Shown here in pieces: positions 1-6,906 of a stretch of DNA of 28,237 nt. This stretch comes from CALLCD01 sp039817885 (GTDB taxonomy: Bacteria; Pseudomonadota; Alphaproteobacteria; Caulobacterales; Hyphomonadaceae): positions 1-28,237 of the forward strand of contig JBCBUY010000034.1 of the NCBI GenBank assembly GCA_039817885.1, read 5' to 3'. A program made the translations under genes and the position numbers. The notes under the pieces are model-generated. The model searched no databases. It was not told where the DNA came from and was given only the letters and a program-made list of their open reading frames with translations. How positions within the stretch are numbered: position 1 is the first letter of the stretch; each line of letters opens with the position of its first letter.

Positions 1-1767
1 CGCGACAATGATGGTGATCTGATCACCGTTCGCGGCCCGCATTACGGCCATATCATCGAATCGAGCAAACTTGCCCCCCATGTGGTCCAGGCCTTCATCG
101 CCGCCGAGGACAAGCGCTTTTACGATCATAATGGTGCCGATACGACCGCCATCATTCGAGCTGCTTGGTCGAACTGGCGCTCAGGCCGAACCGTCTCTGG
201 GGCCTCAACCATCACCCAGCAGACCGTGAAATTCCTGCTCCTTGATTTCAGTCAGACGATCAAGCGGAAGCTCCAGGAGGTCCGCCTTGCGCGCCAGCTC
301 GAACGACAAATGTCGAAGGAAGAGATCCTAACCCTCTATTTGAACCGTATTTACTTCGGATCTGGAGCCTATGGCATTGATGCGGCGGCTGAGGAATATT
401 TCGGCAAAGACGCAACAGAGCTGTCTTTGGGTGAGGCCGCTTTGCTCGCCACACTACCAAAAGCGCCCTCGCGCCTTGCCCTTGACAGTAATCTCGAAGG
501 GGCCCGCGAACGCCAGCTTTATGTCCTCACCGAAATGGTGGATGCCGGTTACATCTCCGAGGCGCAGAAGGATGCGGCTTATGAGCAGGAGATAAATCTC
601 GTCCAGCGCTCGGAGTCGGCAAGCGAGTTCGGACATATCCTTGACTCTGTGATGGAGCGGGTCGACCAGATTTTGACCGATGCGCCGGGAGACCTCGTCG
701 TTACGCTGACCGTGGATGCAGATATTCAGCGGGCGGTTCAGGGTGCTGTCGTCACCGCCATCGAGACCAATGGCGAGGATCAGAATGTGTCCGAGGCGGC
801 CGCGGTTCTCATGCGCCCAGACGGTGCGGTGATCGCCCTTGTCGGGGGGATTGACCATGAGACCAGCAAGTTTAATCGCGCGACCCAGGCTAAGCGCCAA
901 CCCGGCTCGGCCTTCAAACCCTTCGTGTTTGCGGCAGCGCTTCAAAACGGCATTGATGCCTTTAGCGTCTATAATGATGAATTGGTGCGCTTCGATGACT
1001 GGGAACCAAAGAATTATATCGATGGCTATGTGGGACCGGTCACCCTGGCCGAGGCGTTCTCGAAATCGCTGAACACCGTGGCCGCCCAGCTCGGACAAGA
1101 TGTCGGTGAGGAGCGGATTATCTCACTGGCGCGGAGTTTCGGGATCACATCAGATCTGAGGCCACTGCCATCGATCGCCCTTGGGAGCCAGGAGGTGACG
1201 CTCTACGAGCTCACCCGTGCCTATGGTGTCTTTGCCAAATCAGGCGAGCGTCTTGATCCATTCATGATTCTGAAGATCGAGGATTCCCGCGGCCAGCTGA
1301 TTTATGAGCGCCCGGACTATGACCCGGTGGATATTTTCCCATCGAATCTCGCCCGCGATATGAATGCGATGCTTGCCACTGTGATCCAGGGTGGCACCGG
1401 CGCGCGCGCCGCGATTCCTGGCTGGACCGCCGCTGGCAAAACCGGCACCTCACAGGATTGGCGGGACGCCTGGTTTGTTGGTTTTACCTCGCAATTGGTT
1501 GGCGGTGTCTGGGTTGGCAATGATGACGACAGTCCCATGAATAAAGTGACCGGGGGCGGTCTGCCGGCGGAGATCTGGTCTGAGGTCATGGCGATTGCGC
1601 TGAAAGACCAACGTCCTCAAACCCTCGCCGGCGCGCAGATTATCCGTGAGCCGTCGCAAGCGGCAAAAGAGCGGATTGCTTTTTATCGCGGGCTCTCCAA
1701 GGCGTTCGGCGACATTGAAGCGCAGACAGTGGCGGGGACCCGCAGCGACGGCACACTTCGCCCCTAG
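1..1767 (+). CDS. Class A penicillin-binding protein (PBP1-type, 5' truncated)
   Basis: Bifunctional peptidoglycan synthase, inner-membrane anchored and acting in the periplasm: a GT51 glycosyltransferase polymerises lipid II and a transpeptidase cross-links the stems. The frame is open from base 1, so the N-terminus with its membrane anchor lies outside the window; the GTG at 82 is an internal codon, because conserved GT51 sequence begins right there. Seen: the GT51 motif EDKRFYDHNG with its catalytic Glu near base 106, then GASTITQQ and a REIL-like helix followed by YLNRIYFGSGAYGI. The transpeptidase follows, with SAFK (nucleophile Ser at 907-909), SLN at 1066-1074 and KTGT at 1438-1449. 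All catalytic motifs are intact. The short C-terminal tail fits a compact PBP1A/1C-like form. Which PBP1 subfamily it belongs to cannot be settled without the N-terminus. Confidence 0.93.
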   Translation, partial: RDNDGDLITVRGPHYGHIIESSKLAPHVVQAFIAAEDKRFYDHNGADTTAIIRAAWSNWRSGRTVSGASTITQQTVKFLLLDFSQTIKRKLQEVRLARQLERQMSKEEILTLYLNRIYFGSGAYGIDAAAEEYFGKDATELSLGEAALLATLPKAPSRLALDSNLEGARERQLYVLTEMVDAGYISEAQKDAAYEQEINLVQRSESASEFGHILDSVMERVDQILTDAPGDLVVTLTVDADIQRAVQGAVVTAIETNGEDQNVSEAAAVLMRPDGAVIALVGGIDHETSKFNRATQAKRQPGSAFKPFVFAAALQNGIDAFSVYNDELVRFDDWEPKNYIDGYVGPVTLAEAFSKSLNTVAAQLGQDVGEERIISLARSFGITSDLRPLPSIALGSQEVTLYELTRAYGVFAKSGERLDPFMILKIEDSRGQLIYERPDYDPVDIFPSNLARDMNAMLATVIQGGTGARAAIPGWTAAGKTGTSQDWRDAWFVGFTSQLVGGVWVGNDDDSPMNKVTGGGLPAEIWSEVMAIALKDQRPQTLAGAQIIREPSQAAKERIAFYRGLSKAFGDIEAQTVAGTRSDGTLRP

Positions 1768-1890
1768 AGGACCATTGTCGGCAAATATGTGCTCGCTGAT
1801 GCCAACCCGCTGCAGCGAATATTCCGTGCGTTCAGGACACGATCGGTCGCACGCTTCGGCTGGACATTGGATTGGTTCAGATCGCGGAGT

Positions 1891-2310
1891 TCAGTCCAAT
1901 ATTTTGGAAAGCAGTTTTGAGAACTGTCTCGCTTCGTCCTTGCTCAAATGACCGAGCAGTTTGTTGGTGGTTGCCACCAAAGCCCCATTGAATGCCGCCA
2001 CTTGCAATTTGCCTTTGTCTGTCAGACCTAGCTGAAAACTTCGCGCATCCTTGTCATCCACAAACTTCTCAACAAAGCCTTTTCGCACGAGCAGGCTTAC
2101 GATTCTTGAGACCTGGGATTTGTCTCGGCCCAAGCTCGATCCAATGGTCTGTGCTGTCGCTGTGCCGGACTCGGAGATCATGAACAAAACCATTCCGCCG
2201 ATCGGGCCGATTTTTTCTTGATCGACGCGTTGCGCATTTGGATGCAAGTCAGAGTGAAACCGACGCATTAATCGATCAATCTGCAGCGCAAGCGTAGCTT
2301 TATCGTTCAA
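1891..2310 (-). CDS. MarR family transcriptional regulator
   Basis: A 139-residue winged-helix repressor of the MarR family, presumably a cytoplasmic dimer that releases DNA on binding a small ligand. Seen: an N-terminal helix, a winged HTH over roughly residues 40-105 with the recognition-helix stretch GRDKSQVSRIVSLL, the wing segment DDKDARSFQLGLTDKG, and a C-terminal dimerisation helix. The start at 2310 is a TTG. The first in-frame ATG (2268) would remove the N-terminal dimerisation helix, and an in-frame stop lies just upstream, so TTG (or a nearby CTG) is the likely start. It is divergent from the small membrane-protein gene at 2407, and a perfect palindrome at 2324-2340 lies just upstream of its start. 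It probably represses itself and that neighbour. The ligand is unknown. Confidence 0.88.
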   Translation of the reverse strand: MNDKATLALQIDRLMRRFHSDLHPNAQRVDQEKIGPIGGMVLFMISESGTATAQTIGSSLGRDKSQVSRIVSLLVRKGFVEKFVDDKDARSFQLGLTDKGKLQVAAFNGALVATTNKLLGHLSKDEARQFSKLLSKILD

Positions 2311-2323
2311 CTCAAGACCTGTT

Positions 2324-2340
2324 GGTTGACTCAGTCAACC
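2324..2340. promoter_or_regulatory. Probable MarR operator (perfect 17-bp palindrome)
   Basis: GGTTGACT-C-AGTCAACC: two perfect 8-base arms around a single central base. It lies 14 bases upstream of the MarR start codon, in the divergent space before the membrane-protein gene. Size, symmetry and position match known MarR-family operators; binding by this protein is inferred. Confidence 0.7.
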
Positions 2341-2406
2341 TTATTGTATCCACTATCCCGGCCAACTCAAATGCTGGCCGTCAATTTTCTGCCGAGGGAA
2401 CGGTTA

Positions 2407-2847
2407 ATGTCAAACACGCAGCTTAGCCTACTCAAAGTCTCATCCGTATTGTGGATGATATGGGGGCTCGTCCATATGCTGGCGGGAGGCATTATCATAC
2501 CTGCGGATGCGTCCGGCGGCTTTCAGGCCATTGCTGACGCGGTACCGGCGGAAGCTCTTCAGGCAGATTATCACGAGGCGGTGGGCGGCATCCTCAATCA
2601 ACATGGGTGGAACCTGCTTTGGGGCGGCGTCGTCACTTTTGTCGGAGCTATCTTCATCTGGCGGGCCAACATCACCGCGATATGGGTCACGGCGTTGATC
2701 GGCGGGCTCTTAGACGTCGGCTACTTCGTCTTTGTCGACCTCCCAGGATATGTGAACTTTGTCCCTGGAACGCTGATGACCCTTGTGTCCTCTTCGGCCA
2801 TCATCATCAGTTTCTGGGTTTGGTATTCGAGTTCGAGACCGTCTTAA
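2407..2847 (+). CDS. Small four-helix membrane protein, function unknown
   Basis: About 146 residues and mostly hydrophobic, with four likely membrane segments: around VLWMIWGLVHMLAGGII, LLWGGVVTFVGAIFIW, IWVTALIGGLLDVGYFVF and LVSSSAIIISFWVWY. A polar loop of about 40 residues lies between the first two. The ATG at 2407 is preferred over an upstream extension to 2326, because it has a GAGGGA ribosome-binding site and because the extension would run through the MarR operator. I do not recognise the family. Being divergent from a MarR gene and sharing its operator, it is probably a ligand-induced target of that repressor. A transport or small-molecule role is possible but not shown by the sequence. 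Confidence 0.75.
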   Translation: MSNTQLSLLKVSSVLWMIWGLVHMLAGGIIIPADASGGFQAIADAVPAEALQADYHEAVGGILNQHGWNLLWGGVVTFVGAIFIWRANITAIWVTALIGGLLDVGYFVFVDLPGYVNFVPGTLMTLVSSSAIIISFWVWYSSSRPS

Positions 2848-2863
2848 CGCCGTCCACGCCCTG

Positions 2864-3469
2864 TTATGATCCGTCTTCGCTCGCGACGCTGAACAGGCAG
2901 ATGGCCAGAAGCAAGGTCGCTACGACGCCAGACGCCCCGGCCACGGGTGACGGCAAGAAGCTGTCCCGGCCAAACATCATCAGGATCGTATTTGCCGAAA
3001 ACGCCACGATGCCCACGAGCGCCGTCAGCCCGCCGAGCAGCCTGCCACCTTCGCCCATCTTGCCCATGCCGACCACAAAGGCCGCAAGCCCGAGCAGCAC
3101 TTTCGCGGCATAGTAGACGAAGAATGAGAACGCGAAGATCGCTCCCGCGAGAACGGCAAGCTCACCGCCCGCCTGCGAGGCGTCCCGCGCCGGGCCGAAC
3201 TGCACCAGCCCCACGCCGACCTGCACGACATTCAGCACTGCCGCAAACCCAATCGCCGAGAACGCCAGCGTATAGCGTTTCGCCATGGCCAGTGCAGAGC
3301 CCGCCAGTGCCGCCAGCACCACGAACATCAGCGCTTCCAATCCCCAGAGGATTTGGCGGTCCACATCAGGCGCGTTCAGATAAAGCGCCGTGTAAATCGG
3401 TTGTGAAATGGCCGCCAGCAATAGCAATATGGCAACGGCTTTAATGGTGCCGCTTCGTGTGAGTTCCAT
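2864..3469 (-). CDS. Multi-pass membrane protein, function unknown
   Basis: 201 residues with about six predicted membrane segments, including AVAILLLLAAISQPIY, LEALMFVVLAALAGSALAMA, LAVLAGAIFAFSFFVYYAA and LLGGLTALVGIVAFSANTILMM. The frame stays open upstream to 3625, but the ATG at 3469 follows a strong GGGGAG site seven bases away and starts just before the first membrane helix, so I use it. No family recognised and no catalytic motif seen. It converges on the preceding membrane-protein gene with a 16-base gap. Its codons are distinctly GC-richer than genes to its left, the same as the methyltransferase and the first two thirds of the ABC-F gene, so it may belong to an acquired segment. 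Confidence 0.72.
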   Translation of the reverse strand: MELTRSGTIKAVAILLLLAAISQPIYTALYLNAPDVDRQILWGLEALMFVVLAALAGSALAMAKRYTLAFSAIGFAAVLNVVQVGVGLVQFGPARDASQAGGELAVLAGAIFAFSFFVYYAAKVLLGLAAFVVGMGKMGEGGRLLGGLTALVGIVAFSANTILMMFGRDSFLPSPVAGASGVVATLLLAICLFSVASEDGS

Positions 3470-3682
3470 GGTTCGCTCCCCAGATGAATATGCTTCCTTC
3501 CAGCTCTGCACTGGCGCAAAAGTCAAGCCGAGCCCCCGTTCACATTCGCTTGATAGGAAACAGGGTACGATCCGGGCGTCCCCCTGTCGCGAGACCTGGT
3601 CGCCCACCCCGAAACACACGATCACTTATTGAATATCAATAAATTCATCCCCATCTCTCCTCCACACGAGGAGGAGATGACC

Positions 3683-4309
3683 ATGGCCGACACCGCGCAG
3701 TTCTGGAACAAAATCGCCGAAGGATACGCGAAGTCCGCGGTGAGAGACGAGCGCGCTTACGAGAAAAAGCTGACGATCACGCAGGGCCTCTTCCCGCCCC
3801 ATGCGGACGTCCTGGAAATCGCCTGCGGCACGGGCACCACGGCCCTGCACCATGCGCCCCACGTCAAGCACTATCTGGCAACGGACATCTCCTCCGCCAT
3901 GCTGGACATTGCGCGCCAAAAGGCGGCCGATCAGGGCATCACCAATGTCACCTTTTCGGAGCAGGATATCGCCGCCGCAGACTGGCCGCCCGCCACATAC
4001 GACGCCGTGCTCGCCATGAGCATCCTCCACCTTCTGCCGGATCGCCCCGCCGCCCTCGCCAAAATCCGCCAGACGCTGAAGCCGGGCGGCAGGTTCATCT
4101 CCTCCACCATCTGTCTCGGAAACATGGCGTTCTTCTTTCCGCTTCTGATCGGCGCAATGAAGCTGGTCGGTAAAGCCCCGAAAACCGTCGACAGCCTCAC
4201 CCATGACGACCTTGCCGCAATCATCACCGAGGCCGGGTTCATCATCGAAGACCATCACCGCATGAGCAAAGCTCAGGTCGCCTTTATCGTCGCACGGAAG
4301 CCTGAATGA
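3683..4309 (+). CDS. Class I SAM-dependent methyltransferase
   Basis: 208-residue methyltransferase of the Rossmann-fold, methyltransferase-11/25-like type; the substrate is unknown. Seen: an N-terminal FWNKIAEGYAKS segment typical of small-molecule methyltransferases, motif I VLEIACGTGTTAL, the acidic post-I loop ATDISSAML, motif II/III around YDAVLAMSILHLL, and the LKPGGRFI strand. The ATG at 3683 is favoured because a GAGGAGGAG ribosome-binding site sits 7-14 bases upstream; upstream in-frame starts lack one. It is divergent from the membrane-protein gene to the left. In a hand count, 33 of the first 40 codons end in G or C, higher than der (28 of 40). It is probably a stand-alone accessory gene. 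Confidence 0.87.
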   Translation: MADTAQFWNKIAEGYAKSAVRDERAYEKKLTITQGLFPPHADVLEIACGTGTTALHHAPHVKHYLATDISSAMLDIARQKAADQGITNVTFSEQDIAAADWPPATYDAVLAMSILHLLPDRPAALAKIRQTLKPGGRFISSTICLGNMAFFFPLLIGAMKLVGKAPKTVDSLTHDDLAAIITEAGFIIEDHHRMSKAQVAFIVARKPE

Positions 4310-4353
4310 GCTGTGTGCTCGCGTCGCGGACATAGAGCTTCAATCACCAGTAT

Positions 4354-4395
4354 TGTCATCCCGCAAAGTACGCAGCACTTATCCGGGAGCCAGAA
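4354..4395. repeat. Possible REP-like intergenic palindrome, degenerate
   Basis: TGTCATCCCG and ATCCGGGAGCCAG frame a 17-base middle and face each other as imperfect inverted arms. The wording resembles the TGTCATCCCGG...CCGGGATCCA elements scattered in many alphaproteobacterial genomes. It lies in the gap between the methyltransferase and the lipoprotein. Only one copy is in the window, so membership in a repeat family is inference. Confidence 0.35.
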
Positions 4396-4426
4396 ATACC
4401 AACAGAAGCATGAGTGAAACGATTTG

Positions 4427-6580
4427 CTAAGGAATAAGGATATTATCCGGCGCTTCTAGGAATTCTGACGACTGGCTGAGCAAATAGATTTGCGAAAGTA
4501 TGGTCAGTACCGTACCCGTCCTATCTTTCTCAACATCACCGTACCCAACCTGATTCGGGTCAACCTCAGGCAGCGCATACCAAGTATGTCCAGCATGCGA
4601 GACCTTGACGCCATGTCCTTTGATTAGGTCACCACCAATGCGAGTGACTTCGCCGACCGTATTGCCAAGCTTACGGAAGCCGGGTCGTCCAACGGAAAAA
4701 AGCGTGGTCGCACATAGGCCAGCCTGTGGTTTGCGTCGCCTATCTTTCTCTGTGTTGCTTAAGCGTTCATATCTGCGCGCGTCTTCATCTGAGAACCTAC
4801 GCACGCAGAGACCGATTTCTTCTTCCTGGACGGCGTCACCATCTATTTTTTTAAGTCGAAGTGTTTCTCCGACAAAATGGACCATGTCATCGAACGACCG
4901 GAAATGAACTGTTTGGAAAGGGCGCATGTAGGTACGCGAGCTTGCAAATCGCCTCAGCCAAAACTGCTCAATCGTTAATAGTGAACTTTGAGCAGGTGCC
5001 TTAGAGCGACATACGTCCTCCAATGTAAAATCCGCCGATAACCCCAGCAGATCTCTAAGCATGGTAAGGTGTGGCCGCACATCACATTTATCAGGCATTA
5101 TAGCATGTGCCGCGAGAAACTCTGCCCGCAAAATTTCATAAAGTAGCTCTGTAGTGGGGCATGATCGAATCTGGTCTGATATACAGCCTGCTATGTCTAC
5201 GTGTTTAGTGCAGCTCGTATTCGGTATGCAGTCCTTTCGTCGAAGGTCTTCAAGAATTTGACGAATAGGTAGGTCAATGTAACGGTTGTGTCTGTTCAGA
5301 ACACGCACTTCCACATCAAAATATTCAGCGACAGACGTAATTGTGCGCCGTATCGCTGCGCACCTGTCCATGTCCTGCTTAGTCGTAATCGGGGGAGGAT
5401 TAACGCATGACACTAGTTGAGATTCAAAATTGTCATATATATATAGATCATCGCCAAAAAGACGTGCATCGGTGGGCCCTGACCTCGATGCAAAATATTC
5501 TGCCAGCTCCACATCCTGGTAAGCATTGAACAGCCGCTCTACGATTTCGGGATCTGTTTCCGTGCCCTGAATTTCTGTCCGAACGAAGAAGCGTCTCGTT
5601 CCGTCCAAACTATCACAAAGCCTGATCCCGTTTGGTGTAACGATTACATCGCGACCGGACGCGCTGCTAATTGCAGAGAGTTTATTTCCTAAGCCTTCCT
5701 CAGTCTTGTTGGTTAGTAGGGATTCGACCAGTCCCGTGGCTGCATTTTCAAAGTTATCGCAAGGATTTTCCTTTATCGGCAACGGATAAGATCCGGGACC
5801 TCCAAAATCCCTGCGAACACTTGTCCTTCGGTTCGTGTTGAGCCGCGTGCATATTCCACGTTCGCAATGATAGTCAGAATTAGGATCGTACTCCCAGTCG
5901 AGGGATTCAGCATCCATAAAACTTCGAGCAACAATCTGGCAGGGATGATTCCTTGCCGAATATTCTTTTTCAAAATCAAATCGGACTTGTACGTCGTTTG
6001 GATTGTTTATTCGGTCGGCCAGCAATCCGACCCCATCTATTTCACAATCGTCAGGGCCATTTTCGACCTTATCGATAAAAAGTGGAAATACGACGTTCGG
6101 AGGCCATCCACGTTCAAAGTAACGACGAAATAACCCTTCACTTTGCTCTGCCGCGTAAAGGCTCTGCGAATTGTCGCGTTCGGCAAAAGGATTCACGTTA
6201 AACTGAGCTTCGTTTTCCAGCGTACCACGTCCAGCAAAATTTGTACCGGTGAGAGGGCGGGCAGCAAGCGCTCTCCCCTCGAGCGGAGTGCTGTTAACGC
6301 CCAGTAATGGATCTAATGTAAGCGTTCCTTCCAATGTCCGTCCTGGCGTAAAGCGGACTCCCGAAAGCGTGGTGTAACCCGTCGGCCATCGATCACGCGC
6401 CCTTAGTACATTGATTGTGATCACACCATTTATCGCCCGCGCATGAGCATTGTTCAGATCGACGGCATCGTCGTCAATGTTTCGGGTAATAGGGACACTA
6501 CCGAACTCTCTTGCTAAAGTACCGCATCCCGTCAGCGCAAAACATGCCACCAGACTAATAATGATTGGTGCGATGTGCAT
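4427..6580 (-). CDS. Large predicted lipoprotein, function unknown
   Basis: 717 residues beginning with a clear lipoprotein signal: a short hydrophobic stretch, then the lipobox LTGC, after which the mature protein would start at Cys and be lipid-anchored. A GTG at 6589 is also in frame, but the ATG at 6580 has AGGGAG at good spacing. The early segment INVLRARDRWPTGYTTLSG resembles a conserved N-terminal block in proteobacterial lipoproteins of unknown function; this is recognition from memory and not certain. The mature part is soluble-looking and carries cysteine-pair regions (for example CEIDG, CERGICTR, CIPNTSC), suggesting disulfides in the periplasm. It stands alone, is AT-richer than everything around it (19 of the first 40 codons end in G or C) and has gaps on both sides, so horizontal acquisition is likely. 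Confidence 0.8.
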   Translation of the reverse strand: MHIAPIIISLVACFALTGCGTLAREFGSVPITRNIDDDAVDLNNAHARAINGVITINVLRARDRWPTGYTTLSGVRFTPGRTLEGTLTLDPLLGVNSTPLEGRALAARPLTGTNFAGRGTLENEAQFNVNPFAERDNSQSLYAAEQSEGLFRRYFERGWPPNVVFPLFIDKVENGPDDCEIDGVGLLADRINNPNDVQVRFDFEKEYSARNHPCQIVARSFMDAESLDWEYDPNSDYHCERGICTRLNTNRRTSVRRDFGGPGSYPLPIKENPCDNFENAATGLVESLLTNKTEEGLGNKLSAISSASGRDVIVTPNGIRLCDSLDGTRRFFVRTEIQGTETDPEIVERLFNAYQDVELAEYFASRSGPTDARLFGDDLYIYDNFESQLVSCVNPPPITTKQDMDRCAAIRRTITSVAEYFDVEVRVLNRHNRYIDLPIRQILEDLRRKDCIPNTSCTKHVDIAGCISDQIRSCPTTELLYEILRAEFLAAHAIMPDKCDVRPHLTMLRDLLGLSADFTLEDVCRSKAPAQSSLLTIEQFWLRRFASSRTYMRPFQTVHFRSFDDMVHFVGETLRLKKIDGDAVQEEEIGLCVRRFSDEDARRYERLSNTEKDRRRKPQAGLCATTLFSVGRPGFRKLGNTVGEVTRIGGDLIKGHGVKVSHAGHTWYALPEVDPNQVGYGDVEKDRTGTVLTILSQIYLLSQSSEFLEAPDNILIP

Positions 6581-6738
6581 GCTATGCACTCCCTATAGTA
6601 AAATCGTAGTTGGAATTAGTAATTACATTTCGAATCCGTAATAATCAACCTTAAGGGGAAAATTAGATAAATGATTTGAGCGGAAGGTTAGGCAGGGTTA
6701 CGTTATCAGCACGAAAATCCGATGTGCTACGAAAAAAT

Positions 6739-6764
6739 GGATAGAGCTATTGATCGATCTATCC
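6739..6764. repeat. Inverted repeat (7-bp arms)
   Basis: GGATAGA at 6739-6745 pairs with TCTATCC at 6758-6764 around a 12-base loop. It lies directly next to a second hairpin, in the compositional transition upstream of the ABC-F gene. There is no T-tract typical of an intrinsic terminator. Confidence 0.45.
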
Positions 6765-6771
6765 CCCTAAA

Positions 6772-6797
6772 ACACCCACCGCGCCAAAAGTGGGTGT
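6772..6797. repeat. Inverted repeat (8-bp arms) overlapping a direct repeat
   Basis: ACACCCAC at 6772-6779 pairs perfectly with GTGGGTGT at 6790-6797 around a 10-base loop. The right arm recurs as TGGGTGT at 6803-6809. This could be an operator, a transcript-end hairpin or a remnant of a recombination junction; the sequence alone does not decide. Confidence 0.5.
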
Positions 6798-6906
6798 CAA
6801 ACTGGGTGTGGACAGGGTTTCGTCCGTCCCCTCTCTATCCTCGCCCCCAAACGCTACGCTGAATTAGGCCGGGACATTTCGGGCGCGGCGTATTATCTCC
6901 CGGGCC

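Larger units (their letters stand above)
6581..6906. other. Intergenic region between lipoprotein and ABC-F gene
   Basis: About 325 bases without a credible gene. It holds the leader of the leftward lipoprotein gene (AGGGAG at 6590-6595), an AT-rich stretch to about 6760, two adjacent hairpins (6739-6764 and 6772-6797) and a direct repeat TGGGTGT at 6791 and 6803. Composition changes from AT-rich to GC-rich across the hairpins. No Shine-Dalgarno sequence is visible before the ABC-F start at 6907. Confidence 0.6.

Noticed and set aside
454..1098. 214-residue open frame on the minus strand
   Set aside because: Antisense to the penicillin-binding protein, no motif support.
1646..1951. 101-residue open frame bridging the penicillin-binding protein and the MarR gene
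   Set aside because: It overlaps the ends of two well-supported genes in another frame and has no recognisable content. The 123-base gap at 1768-1890 shows nothing convincing.
3626..4333. 235-residue open frame on the minus strand
   Set aside because: Covers the methyltransferase gene on the opposite strand; the methyltransferase shows clear SAM-binding motifs and a ribosome-binding site.
4438..4448. GGATATTATCC palindrome at the end of the lipoprotein gene
   Set aside because: Only five-base arms, inside coding sequence and without a partner; expected by chance in AT-rich DNA.
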